This document shows positions 1-7,884 of a stretch of DNA of 33,569 nucleotides, piece by piece. A program made the translations under genes and the position numbers. Under the pieces are notes generated by a model. The model was not told the DNA's origin, searched no databases, and saw only the letters and a list, made by a program, of their open reading frames with translations. Location: the NCBI GenBank assembly GCA_030812955.1, contig JAUSTR010000023.1, positions 1 to 33,569 of the forward strand. Reading direction: 5' to 3'. The stretch's first letter is position 1; each line of letters opens with the position of its first letter. Source of the stretch: Bacillus alveayuensis (GTDB taxonomy: Bacteria > Bacillota > Bacilli > Bacillales > Aeribacillaceae).

Positions 1-158
1 GCAATGATCATCATAACACAGACAGCAATAAACAATAAAATGGGCACCACCCACGAATGAGTTTTGTCATACAAAACACCAATTAATATGGGCCCTAAAG
101 CAGCAAGCAAATAACCAATTGATTGCGCCATTCCCTATAAAGCAGATGGGGGCCATCC
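1..158 (-). pseudogene. C-terminal fragment of a CynX/NimT-type MFS transporter, broken
   Basis: Read on the minus strand, this stretch encodes GMAQSIGYLLAALGPILIG followed by VLYDKTHSW and a hydrophobic run, which I recognise as the late transmembrane part of the cyanate/nitroimidazole (CynX/NimT) branch of the major facilitator superfamily. A TAG codon (135-137) interrupts the frame just before the GMAQ motif, where family members usually have Ser. The frame upstream of that point (140-158) does not look like the family. The gene continues off the left edge, so its end is not seen. The copy here is very unlikely to give a working permease. Family assignment is by motif recall and is moderately sure. 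Confidence 0.6.
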
Positions 159-349
159 TATCAACCAAACTGGTATTGTTTGGTAATAACAGTTATGACC
201 GTGCGCAAAATCTCCACTCATCTCACGGTCGCTAACCCTTCTCGTATTTATTGAATGATACCATTTGCAGTGACAGTTTTTTAAAAAATCGACCCCCGAA
301 AGTTTTAAAATAATTTAATCTTTTATAGATTGAGAGATTATAGATTACT

Positions 350-399
350 GATCATATGTTTCAGAGCGTATAGTAAGCAACTACTGAAAACATATGATC
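350..399. repeat. Imperfect inverted repeat with 15/16-bp arms
   Basis: GATCATATGTTTCAG (350-364) is mirrored by CTGAAAACATATGATC (384-399) with a single extra A/T, leaving a 19-base loop. No T-run follows, so it is not a standard terminator. It lies in a stretch of about 400 bases (160-560) without a recognisable gene, between the broken transporter and the IclR promoter. It may be the end of a small mobile element or a binding site. Confidence 0.5.
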
Positions 400-562
400 G
401 GAAAATCGGTATCGACTAGAATGGAATTGTCCTTTAAATATTCTATTTGATTCTGCATAATTTGACGTACTCATCTCTCCTAATGGTTGGTTGCCTGAAT
501 TAAGCAAGATATTTAATAATAGTAACTTAATTTAGAATTTATAGAAAATAACAAAAGATATA

Positions 563-591
563 TTGACATAAAAAAGGTCTTTTTTTATTAT
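563..591 (+). promoter_or_regulatory. Sigma-A-type promoter of the IclR regulator gene
   Basis: TTGACA (563-568), a 17-base spacer and TATTAT (586-591) form a near-consensus vegetative promoter. The expected transcription start is near 598, about 55 bases before the regulator's start codon. It could drive the regulator, xdhC and the downstream hydroxylase genes. Confidence 0.75.
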
Positions 592-596
592 TAAAA

Positions 597-613
597 TTGA
601 AACAACGTTCCAA
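597..613. promoter_or_regulatory. Palindromic operator overlapping the predicted transcription start
   Basis: TTGAAAC-AAC-GTTCCAA (597-613) is a palindrome with 7-base arms and one mismatch. It resembles the TTGGAAA/TTTCCAA sites known for IclR-family proteins such as AllR. Its position over the predicted start site suggests autorepression by the IclR protein encoded just downstream. The site is seen directly; the binding protein is inferred. Confidence 0.5.
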
Positions 614-652
614 ATTTGATTTGTAAGCGGTATCATAGGAGGAGAAATATCC

Positions 653-1447
653 ATGGTCAATTCTAAGCCATCAGATAGACACACCAATTCAACAGTTATA
701 AAAGCACTCACTGTTCTTGAGAAGGTTGCTTTTGCAAATGGCGGTATTTCATTAGCTGATTTAGTGAAAGAGTTGGATATGCCAAAAACTACCATTTATC
801 GGCTGATCGAAACATTAAAGCATTGTGATTATATTCATTTAGATGCAAATACTGAAAGATACTTTGTTGGCTGGAAAACGGTACAAATTGGTGTTTCGGG
901 ATTGAATAATATTGAAGTTGTCGATATTGCTGCCCCCTATTTGACAAAATTGGCGGAGAAAACAGGAGAAACTGCATTTTTGGCTGGCTACTACAACGGA
1001 GAAATTGTTTATCTTTACAAAAAAGAGGGGACGCAGTCCATTCGAACGACAGCTCAGCTTGGGATGAGAAGACCTGTTCATTGCACAGCGGTCGGAAAAG
1101 CGATTCTTTCCACTTTCACATGGGAGGAAGTTGAAAAAATTTTAGGGGAAAAAGGGATGAAAAAATATACAGAGAACACCATTACAGATGTTCATAAACT
1201 TCGGAAAGAAATACTTGAGATTAAAAGAAACGGTTATGCGATTGACAGGGAAGAAATTGAAATAGGATTAACGTGCTATGCCGTACCTATCTTTAATTTT
1301 ACTGGAAATATGGCCGGATCAATTGGATTAGGCGGTCCAACAATGAGAATGAGAGAAAATCAAAATGTTTTTACTTCGCAATTAAAAGAAACAGCATTTC
1401 AAGTTTCCAGAATGTTAGGATACGTGCCGAAAATAGGGGGGGAGTGA
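653..1447 (+). CDS. IclR-family transcriptional regulator
   Basis: This 264-residue protein has the standard IclR size and layout. An N-terminal winged helix-turn-helix covers about residues 12-75 (SLADLVKELDMPKTTIYRLI is the recognition region), followed by an effector-binding IclR domain (about 85-255) with the typical RPVHCTAVGKAIL and GLTCYAVPIFN segments. Such proteins sense small aromatic or carboxylic metabolites and control adjacent catabolic genes. The start has an AGGAGG box about nine bases upstream. Only one base separates its stop from the xdhC start, so they are co-transcribed. It very likely controls the molybdenum-hydroxylase cluster that follows; the ligand is unknown. Confidence 0.9.
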   Translation: MVNSKPSDRHTNSTVIKALTVLEKVAFANGGISLADLVKELDMPKTTIYRLIETLKHCDYIHLDANTERYFVGWKTVQIGVSGLNNIEVVDIAAPYLTKLAEKTGETAFLAGYYNGEIVYLYKKEGTQSIRTTAQLGMRRPVHCTAVGKAILSTFTWEEVEKILGEKGMKKYTENTITDVHKLRKEILEIKRNGYAIDREEIEIGLTCYAVPIFNFTGNMAGSIGLGGPTMRMRENQNVFTSQLKETAFQVSRMLGYVPKIGGE

Positions 1448-1448
1448 A

Positions 1449-2600
1449 TTGAACGATAACAAAAGGATCGTAGACGAAATTTTGGAAAATGGAAATAAAT
1501 TGAATAAAGCGGCGATAGCGACAGTCGTTCGTGTAAAGGGATCGGCCTATAAACGAGAAGGGGCCAAAATGCTAATTGATGAAAGCGGTAACACAACTGG
1601 CTTAATTTCTGGCGGCTGCCTTGAACCCGATGTTGCCGAAGCTGCTAAGCAGGTTATAGAGAATGGAAAACCTGTGCTAAGACGTTATGATATGGATGAA
1701 GATCTCGTCTGGGGGCTTGGGCTAGGATGTCCTGGTACTGTTGATATCTATATTGAAAAAATCAATTTTGATAAATTAAAATTAGATCGCTCGATTGAAA
1801 ATTTTTCAGAGAATCCATTGATAGCTTGGCTTTCTTGTGTAAAAGAAGAAAAAATGGGTGTTTTAGCGACAATTTTCGATCAATCACCTCGTTCACATAC
1901 TGGACAGAAGCAAATTTTTGTTTCTGAAAACTATCAAACGGTAGGTAAGCTGGACAATAATGAATTACATCAATTCGTTTGCGATTTTTCGAAAAATCTA
2001 TTACAAAGTACGAATCCAAAATCGGAAACAAAAACATTCACCTTATCAAACGGAGAAAAAGTCGATGTATTCTTTGATGTAAATATTCCTCCGATTGAAT
2101 TAATTATTTTTGGCGCAGGCCATGATGCCATTCCGTTAGCAGAGTTTAGTGTTAGATTAGGATTTAATACAACCGTAGTCGATCCAAGATCAGCCTATCT
2201 AACAGAAGCTCGTTTTCCAGGTGCGAAAAGAATTTTAGCAGATGCAAGCTCAATTCCGGAAAAGGTGAATGTCAGTTCCAAATCGTATGTGGTCATTATG
2301 AACCATCATCTTGAACGAGATATAAATGTTCTGAAACATATACTTAATACGGATGCAAGGTATATTGGGATTTTAGGTCCGCGTTCTAGATGCCAAAAAA
2401 TATTTAAAGCTCTTCAAATAGACGACATTGACCAATATGATCACATATTTAATCCTGTTGGATTAGATATTGGTTCGGAGTCTCCTCAGGAAATAGCGTT
2501 AAGTATTCTTGCTGAGATCATTGCTTTTCGAAACAAGTGTGCGGGCGGATTTTTGCGTGAGAAAAAAAGACCGTCAGTTAGTATCATGAGCAGCTCATAA
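1449..2600 (+). CDS. XdhC/CoxI-family molybdenum hydroxylase maturation factor
   Basis: Proteins of this family bind molybdenum cofactor, promote its sulfuration and help insert it into xanthine dehydrogenase-type enzymes. The 383-residue sequence shows the N-terminal XdhC_CoxI domain (ATVVRVKGSAYKREGAKMLI, then LISGGCLEPDV, about residues 20-60) and a C-terminal Rossmann-like XdhC domain (LIIFGAGHDAIPLAEF near 220, VIMNHHLERD, YIGILGPRSR, NPVGLDIGSESPQEIA). It is the counterpart of B. subtilis PucA. It begins at a TTG one base after the regulator stop, with GGGGGGAG as ribosome site. Its place just before the hydroxylase large subunit fits a dedicated chaperone. Confidence 0.9.
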   Translation: MNDNKRIVDEILENGNKLNKAAIATVVRVKGSAYKREGAKMLIDESGNTTGLISGGCLEPDVAEAAKQVIENGKPVLRRYDMDEDLVWGLGLGCPGTVDIYIEKINFDKLKLDRSIENFSENPLIAWLSCVKEEKMGVLATIFDQSPRSHTGQKQIFVSENYQTVGKLDNNELHQFVCDFSKNLLQSTNPKSETKTFTLSNGEKVDVFFDVNIPPIELIIFGAGHDAIPLAEFSVRLGFNTTVVDPRSAYLTEARFPGAKRILADASSIPEKVNVSSKSYVVIMNHHLERDINVLKHILNTDARYIGILGPRSRCQKIFKALQIDDIDQYDHIFNPVGLDIGSESPQEIALSILAEIIAFRNKCAGGFLREKKRPSVSIMSSS

Positions 2601-2633
2601 ACAAAATGATCATTTTAATATTCCTAATATTCC

Positions 2634-2650
2634 CAATATTCAAAATATTG
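2634..2650. promoter_or_regulatory. Palindrome and AATATT repeats between xdhC and the large-subunit gene
   Basis: CAATATT-caa-AATATTG is a perfect 7-base-arm palindrome. It ends a run of four AATATT motifs spaced about 9-10 bases apart (about 2617-2650). No clear sigma-A promoter was found in this 137-base gap. The palindrome could be a second operator or an AT-rich spacer. A complete Shine-Dalgarno sequence (AAGGAGGTGATT, about 2663-2674) follows it, but no recognisable gene is attached to it. Confidence 0.3.
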
Positions 2651-2737
2651 TTATCCTTCTTTAAGGAGGTGATTACAAGGACAAATGATCCTAATCAAAA
2701 AATAATTAAGAAATAAAAAAACAGAGGAGGCGAAAAA

Positions 2738-5137
2738 ATGGTTACTGTAAAAAAAGGTTTAGGTGTAAGTTTGAAGCGTAAAGAAGACATAAGACTTTTG
2801 ACTGGTAATGGACAATTTACCGATGATATTGAAAAACAAGGCATGTTACATTTGGCCATTGTACGGAGTCCTCATGCTCATGCACGTATTGTAAATATTA
2901 ATGCAAGCAAAGCGAAAAAACTACCTGGAGTAGTAGCTGTTTTAACGGGAGAAGAGGCGCTTCAATATTCAGGACCACTTGCACCGACGATCAATATCTT
3001 TAACAAAGTACCAGAAGTGTATGCGATTGCCTATAAAAAGGTTCGCTATGTCGGTGAGCCAGTGGCCGTTATTGCTGCCGAAGACCGATATATTGCTGAA
3101 GATGCAGTCGATCTTATTGAAGTAGAATATGAGGTTTTACCAGCTGTTGTGACGATAGAAGATGCACTGGAGCCAAAGGCGCTTCTTTATGAAGAATGGG
3201 GCGATAATAAACAATTAGAATCGAGAACTACTATCGGCGATATAGACGATGCATTTGCCGATTCGGAATATGTCTTTGAAGAAACCATTACACATAACCG
3301 CTACACTGGAACTCCGATGGAGTCTCGTGTATGTATTGCCGAATACAATCCTGGATCTAAAAAGATGACAGTTACATGCTCGACACAGGCACCTTCTCAA
3401 GTTCGCACGCTGATTGCCCAAACATTGCAAATGCCTGAGCATAATATACGAGTTATTGCTCCGGATGTTGGCGGCGGTTATGGTACAAAATTGCAGGCAA
3501 ATGCAGAAATCATTGCTTGTATCATGGCGCGCATGCTTGGCAAGACGGTTAAATGGACGGAAGACAGAGTAGAGAATATTCTAACTGGAGTTCATTCCAG
3601 AGACTATACTTGCACGGTGAAAATTGGGTTTGACAAAGATTTTCGCATCACAGGACTTCAAGCGAAGCTGATTGGAAATATTGGGGTTGATGGAACTTGC
3701 CAGGCACCGGGAACGCCTGCTTTATCAGTTGCAGGTGCTTATTTTCCAGGTCCATATAAAGTGCCTGTTTATGACGTAGAAATCATTGGGGTCGTTTCAA
3801 ATAAAGCGCCTTATGGTGCGCACCGCGGATATGGAAAGGATATTGCCAATTATCCTATTGAGCGGATGATGGATATAGCAGCTCGAAAACTTGGTATATC
3901 ACCAGAAGAATTAAGACGGCGCAACTTTATAAAGAAAGACGAATTTCCTTATCAACAAATTTCTGGGCCGCTTTATGATAGCGGAGATTTTGATAAACTT
4001 ATGGATCTCGTAATGGATAAAATCGATTATCAAAACTTTAAAAAGAAACAATTAGAGCTTCGTAAACAAGGCAAGTACATTGGACTTGGAATCGCCGCTA
4101 TGCTTGAGCCGTCTGGCGCTGCTGTCTTTAATGGCATATTTAATGGTTATCAGGCAGCAACTGTACGAATGACGCCTGAAGGACATTTCCAAGTATTAAC
4201 CAGCCATCAGAACATAGGTCAAGGGGTTGAAACAACGATTCCACAAGTTGTTTCACAAGTTATGGATGTAGATATAGACGATATTCGATTTGTTTATGGA
4301 GATACGGATATTACGCCGTACGGATTAGGTCCATTTTCTTCCAGAGGTGCAACGTATACTGTTTCTGCCGTATATGAAGCTGCCAAGATGTTAAAGGAGA
4401 AGCTTTTAAAAATTGCCGGTTATCTGCTTAAGGAAGATCCGGAAAATCTTGAAATGGCAAATGGAACAGTAAGGGTTAAAGGGACGACAAATCCGGAAGC
4501 AGCCATCAGTTTAAAAGAAATCGGCAATAAAGTTTATCTATGGCCGGGACCTTATGCGACAGTGCCGGAAGGAATAGATTGTAATTTAGAAGCAACCTAT
4601 ACATGGACGAGTAAAGTAGTGAAGTGGGAGCCTGATGAACACGGGCGAGTCAATCTTTATACGACACATCCGACAGGAGTCTTTGTTGCTCTAGTAGAGG
4701 TTGACATTAAAACCGGGCTTGTGAAAGTAGACAAATTCGTTGTTTCCCATGATTGCGGCACAATTATCAATCCTATGATTGCAGATGGACAAATTGCCGG
4801 CGGCATCGCACATGGAATTGGCGGCGTGCTGTTAGAAGACCTTGCATATGACAGCAACGGATTAATGACCAACCCTGATTTTCAGCATTACTTATGTCCA
4901 ACTGCAATGGATGTATCAGACATCGAAACCATTCACATGCAATCCCCATCACCTTTTACACCGCTTGGTACAAAAGGAATGGGAGAAGGCGGAACGATTC
5001 CGTCTCCAGCAGCAGTAGCAAATGCCGTAGAAGACGCTTTATCACCTTTTGGTGTAATTGTAAAAGATTTACCAATTACTCCTGAACGAGTTTTAGAATG
5101 GATTAAGCAAGGGGAAATGCAAAATGTCAAATCATAA
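2738..5137 (+). CDS. Molybdenum hydroxylase large subunit (xanthine dehydrogenase/CoxL family)
   Basis: This is the molybdopterin-binding catalytic subunit of a xanthine dehydrogenase/aldehyde oxidase-type enzyme, which hydroxylates a carbon next to nitrogen or an aldehyde carbon using water. At 799 residues it has the usual length. Visible landmarks are the N-terminal substrate-channel domain (residues 1-150), GGGYG at 245-249 in the first cofactor-binding domain, PYGAHRGYG at 358-366 in the active-site loop, GQGVETTIPQVV near 490, and GEGG with the presumed catalytic Glu750. The loop lacks the Cys-containing AYxCSFR motif of true (form I) CO dehydrogenase and also differs from the AYRGAGR form. 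The substrate is therefore open: an N-heterocycle or aldehyde is most likely. The start has an AGAGGAGG box. Its last 14 bases overlap the next gene. Confidence 0.92.
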   Translation: MVTVKKGLGVSLKRKEDIRLLTGNGQFTDDIEKQGMLHLAIVRSPHAHARIVNINASKAKKLPGVVAVLTGEEALQYSGPLAPTINIFNKVPEVYAIAYKKVRYVGEPVAVIAAEDRYIAEDAVDLIEVEYEVLPAVVTIEDALEPKALLYEEWGDNKQLESRTTIGDIDDAFADSEYVFEETITHNRYTGTPMESRVCIAEYNPGSKKMTVTCSTQAPSQVRTLIAQTLQMPEHNIRVIAPDVGGGYGTKLQANAEIIACIMARMLGKTVKWTEDRVENILTGVHSRDYTCTVKIGFDKDFRITGLQAKLIGNIGVDGTCQAPGTPALSVAGAYFPGPYKVPVYDVEIIGVVSNKAPYGAHRGYGKDIANYPIERMMDIAARKLGISPEELRRRNFIKKDEFPYQQISGPLYDSGDFDKLMDLVMDKIDYQNFKKKQLELRKQGKYIGLGIAAMLEPSGAAVFNGIFNGYQAATVRMTPEGHFQVLTSHQNIGQGVETTIPQVVSQVMDVDIDDIRFVYGDTDITPYGLGPFSSRGATYTVSAVYEAAKMLKEKLLKIAGYLLKEDPENLEMANGTVRVKGTTNPEAAISLKEIGNKVYLWPGPYATVPEGIDCNLEATYTWTSKVVKWEPDEHGRVNLYTTHPTGVFVALVEVDIKTGLVKVDKFVVSHDCGTIINPMIADGQIAGGIAHGIGGVLLEDLAYDSNGLMTNPDFQHYLCPTAMDVSDIETIHMQSPSPFTPLGTKGMGEGGTIPSPAAVANAVEDALSPFGVIVKDLPITPERVLEWIKQGEMQNVKS

Positions 5138-5936
5138 TTGGGAAATATACCCTTTAGTGCTTGGAGAAGCAGATGTATCAAAGGTATTAGATACATTTTG
5201 GTCGCTGAGCCGTGACAAATCGATGGTAACGGTGCCGATTTTAGCCTGGCTTTTAGTTCCGACATTTAAGGAAGAGCCAATTTTAGTTGACACCGGTTTT
5301 CGAGATGCTGAACGCTGCCAGACCGTCCATGGCTTAGGTCCTCATCGGACAAAACCTGAATGGAGCCTTCGCACCCAATTGAAGAACCATGGCTTTACAG
5401 CTGAAGAGATAAAAAAAGTAATCCTAACTCACCTTCATTATGATCATGCAGGAGGATGCGCCGAATTTCCGAATGCAAAATTCATCGTCCAACGCACTGA
5501 ATTGCAGGCTGCTGCGGCACCGATGGTTTCTTCACAGCTGGAAATAGGGGGAGGAGCGTTATTTTACGATAGAAAAGACATTGCAGAATTAATCGACCCT
5601 TTATGGTCTCAAGTTCATTTGATCGAAGGGGATACAGAAATTGCTCCTGGAGTGAAATGTTTCTTATTCCAAAACACTCATACGCCAGGCAGCCAAGCAG
5701 TTTATGTCCAAACGGAATTCGGCACCGCAGTTATTCTTGGAGACATTGCCAGAAATGTTGAATTAAATATTAATCAAGAAATTCCACCTGGAATATTTTA
5801 CGATTTAGAGGCTACCTATCGAGCGATGATTAGAATTAAGAGCGAGGCTGATATTGTTCTTCCTAGTCATGATTATGAAGTAGTGAAAAAATATAGAGGC
5901 GGACTAAAAGAAGGGACGTCAGTTCATGAAAATTAA
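5124..5936 (+). CDS. Metallo-beta-lactamase-fold hydrolase, lactonase-like
   Basis: This 270-residue protein carries the zinc-binding signature HLHYDH at residues 103-108 (THLHYDHAGG), the later HTPGSQAVYV segment that supplies another metal His, GDIARN, and a terminal PSHDYEV His. This layout is that of the N-acyl-homoserine lactonase branch (AiiA/AttM) of the superfamily, whose members often open lactones. It starts inside the end of the large-subunit gene (14-base overlap) and runs 11 bases into the VOC gene. It is therefore translationally coupled to the hydroxylase and probably acts on that enzyme's product rather than in quorum quenching. That role is inference. Confidence 0.85.
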   Translation: MSNHNWEIYPLVLGEADVSKVLDTFWSLSRDKSMVTVPILAWLLVPTFKEEPILVDTGFRDAERCQTVHGLGPHRTKPEWSLRTQLKNHGFTAEEIKKVILTHLHYDHAGGCAEFPNAKFIVQRTELQAAAAPMVSSQLEIGGGALFYDRKDIAELIDPLWSQVHLIEGDTEIAPGVKCFLFQNTHTPGSQAVYVQTEFGTAVILGDIARNVELNINQEIPPGIFYDLEATYRAMIRIKSEADIVLPSHDYEVVKKYRGGLKEGTSVHEN

Positions 5937-6312
5937 AGGAATTGAACGAGTTGCATTAAAGGTAAAAGACATCGATCAATCGATCACATTTTTTTCGAAG
6001 CTCTTCGGAACAACTTTTCAGCGTCAAAATGTGCAAATAAACGATTCCGTGATAAAAGTGGCTTTTTCTCCGCTAGGAATTGAACTTTTAGAAGAGGCAA
6101 ATTTAGAGAAAGAATCATTAAGAAGCTTTCACCTTCGTGTGGAGAACATACAAGACGTTCATCCTGCTGTTTTGGAAGCTGGAGGTGAGATTCTTGCGCA
6201 CTTTACAGTGGGAGAAATGGAACATATGATTGCGAAAATTGGAGATTTTCGAATTGTATTTGTATCTTACGAAGGTAATGATTCTTTGAAAGCGTTATCT
6301 TCCGGAAATTGA
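5926..6312 (+). CDS. VOC-superfamily (glyoxalase/epimerase-like) protein
   Basis: This 128-residue protein begins with the pattern typical of vicinal-oxygen-chelate proteins (IERVALKVKDIDQSITFFSK, residues 4-23) and shows the second beta-alpha-beta module (SFHLRVENIQDV, then HPAVLEAGGEI). The closest remembered relatives are methylmalonyl-CoA epimerase-like and glyoxalase-like proteins. These use a metal to handle enolate intermediates in isomerisation, ring cleavage or lyase reactions. The metal ligands cannot be fixed by eye. It overlaps the lactonase-like gene by 11 bases and precedes the FAD subunit by 20 bases, so it is a full member of the operon. Its reaction is unknown. Confidence 0.75.
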   Translation: MKIKGIERVALKVKDIDQSITFFSKLFGTTFQRQNVQINDSVIKVAFSPLGIELLEEANLEKESLRSFHLRVENIQDVHPAVLEAGGEILAHFTVGEMEHMIAKIGDFRIVFVSYEGNDSLKALSSGN

Positions 6313-6332
6313 TAGGTAAGGGGGAAGAATGA

Positions 6333-7274
6333 ATGAAACCAGTTCCATTTGAATATGTGGCTGTTAAAAGTGTAAATGAAGCGATTACCGCACTCGAAAA
6401 GTACGGAGACAACACAGTCATTATCGCTGGGGGACAAAGTCTGATGCAGGAAATGAATTTAAGGCAGGCTCGTCCTTCATGCCTAGTTGATATAAATGGG
6501 ATCACAGATCTTGATTATATTGAAGAAACGGATGATGCCATTAAAATCGGAGCATTAACAAGACACCGCACCGTTGAAAAGTCTGAAATTGTAAAACGAT
6601 ATTGTCCTTTGCTTCAGGAAGCCGTTACCCATATTGCGCATTTCCAGATCCGCAATCGAGGTACAATAGGAGGAAGCCTGAGACAAAATCCGCCAGGCGC
6701 TGAATACGGAGTAGTTGCTCGTGTGTTAAATGCTCAGTTTGTCATTGCCGGTCCTGATGGCAAACGCGTACTTTCCGGAGAAGAGTTTTTTGTTAGCCAC
6801 TTTAAAACAGCAGTGAAACAAAATGAAATCATTGTCGAAATCATATTCCCAAAATTAACAAAGGATACGGGGTATGGATTTTTGGAAGTAACAAGAAGAC
6901 ATGGACATATTCCCATTGTTTCTGCAGCAGTGACTCTTCAGTTAAATGAAGATGACACGGTAAAAGATGCGCAGATAGCTTTAGGGAATGTCAGTCCTCA
7001 TGGTGTCCCTTACAAAGTGAAATCTGTTTCACAATTGATTGGGAAACCATTTACTCAGGAAATTCTTGATCAACTAGCAAACGATATAAAAAATGAAGTC
7101 AATCCAGATCCTGAAGCAGATGCAAAGGCTGGCTATTCATTGCAGCTTTCGAGAATCATGGGACGCCGTGTTTCTGAAATTTCCAGTGCTGAGTATCGAA
7201 AAGAAGCGGCATCCGTATTGAGTATTCGGGCTTTACAAAAGGCATACCAACAAATTAAAGGAACATTTCAGTAA
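6333..7274 (+). CDS. Molybdenum hydroxylase FAD-binding (medium) subunit, CoxM-like
   Basis: This 313-residue protein is the flavin subunit that passes electrons from the Fe-S clusters to an acceptor. It shows the two FAD-binding signatures of the family: AGGQSLMQEMNLRQARPSCL (about residues 33-52) and IRNRGTIGGSLRQNPPGAEYG (about 106-126), followed by a C-terminal CoxM domain (VTRRHGHIPIVSAAVTLQL onward). GGSLRQNPPGAE replaces the more common GGSLAHADPAAE, a mild divergence. Of two nearby ATGs, the one at 6333 is in frame, behind GGGGGAAG. It is the last gene before a 610-base gap that separates it from the Fe-S subunit. Confidence 0.92.
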   Translation: MKPVPFEYVAVKSVNEAITALEKYGDNTVIIAGGQSLMQEMNLRQARPSCLVDINGITDLDYIEETDDAIKIGALTRHRTVEKSEIVKRYCPLLQEAVTHIAHFQIRNRGTIGGSLRQNPPGAEYGVVARVLNAQFVIAGPDGKRVLSGEEFFVSHFKTAVKQNEIIVEIIFPKLTKDTGYGFLEVTRRHGHIPIVSAAVTLQLNEDDTVKDAQIALGNVSPHGVPYKVKSVSQLIGKPFTQEILDQLANDIKNEVNPDPEADAKAGYSLQLSRIMGRRVSEISSAEYRKEAASVLSIRALQKAYQQIKGTFQ

Positions 7275-7289
7275 TGAAGAAAAATAAAA

Positions 7290-7352
7290 AGTCCCCTTGG
7301 TTTTGAATAAGGGTTTGAGGCCGTTTCCCTAACGAAAAAACCAAAGAGGACT
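7290..7352. terminator. Long stem-loop after the FAD-subunit gene
   Basis: AGTCCCCTTGGTTTT (7290-7304) pairs with AAAACCAAAGAGGACT (7337-7352) over about 15 positions with one mismatch and one bulge. The enclosed 32 bases contain a further AGGG/CCCT match. There is no U-tract directly after it, so it may be the fused end of an insertion element rather than a terminator. Either way it lies just 16 bases after the gene and could weaken read-through to the Fe-S subunit. Confidence 0.4.
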
Positions 7353-7738
7353 CACTTGTATTATAACTCGATAAAAAAATAAAGCAAATGACACTAGTAA
7401 CAGTCATTACCTGCATTCATCTTTTTGAAAAGAGCTCGAGATGATCGCTGTTCGTTTCATTTTCGAAAATTCAATCATTGACTTTGAACCATTGAAGAAA
7501 GGTCATTTGTAGGTGTTGAATCAGACAAAATGGCCGCTATAAAAGGCTTGATCATACCGAGAGACGGCGGTCTTCTTTTTACGATTGCTGTCATCACCGA
7601 TTGCTGCGGATTTAATTCGGAAATACAGAAGAATTTTTGTAAGTGTACGGAGAACATGTTCGTCTTCACTTGCGGTTACACCGAATGGTCCCAATAGAAG
7701 CGACCATGAGACAAATGTAAATTCAAGGGGATTATAAC
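7353..7738. other. No convincing gene; possible relic of a minus-strand reading frame
   Basis: Two overlapping minus-strand frames stay open here. One runs from about 7738 to 7513 and reads protein-like (NPLEFTFVSWSLLLGPFGVT, then LTKILLYFRIKSAAIGDDSN), but it has no start codon and is preceded by a stop. The other (7475-7669) has an ATG but no clear ribosome site. I recognise neither family. The best guess is the remains of an inserted or decayed gene lying between two subunits of one enzyme. Confidence 0.3.
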
Positions 7739-7780
7739 GGGATGTTTCACTTCCTCATAGATAAAAAAACATCCCTTTAC
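7739..7780. terminator. Probable intrinsic terminator before the Fe-S subunit gene
   Basis: GGGATGTTT (7739-7747) and AAACATCCC (7767-7775) form a perfect 9-bp stem with a 19-base loop, followed by TTTA. It lies 110 bases upstream of the Fe-S subunit and could end any plus-strand read-through. On the minus strand the same stem is followed by few T residues. Confidence 0.45.
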
Positions 7781-7884
7781 CCATATTTCTTCAATATATA
7801 GCATTTGTGCGGGGTTTGAAAAAGTTTTAAAGAAAATGTGAGGAAACAACAAATAAATAATGAAAAGTAGGGGGAGGAATTTAC

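Noticed and set aside
2738-5137. Large subunit as true aerobic CO dehydrogenase (CoxL form I)
   Set aside because: The active-site loop is PYGAHRGYG and lacks the Cys-containing AYxCSFR motif.
5124-5936. MBL protein as a dedicated quorum-quenching enzyme
   Set aside because: The fold and HxHxDH motif fit, but tight coupling to hydroxylase subunit genes points to a catabolic role.
6470-6480. GTCCTTCAT inside the FAD-subunit gene as another repeat unit
   Set aside because: A lone 9-base match within coding sequence, with no 52-base partner.
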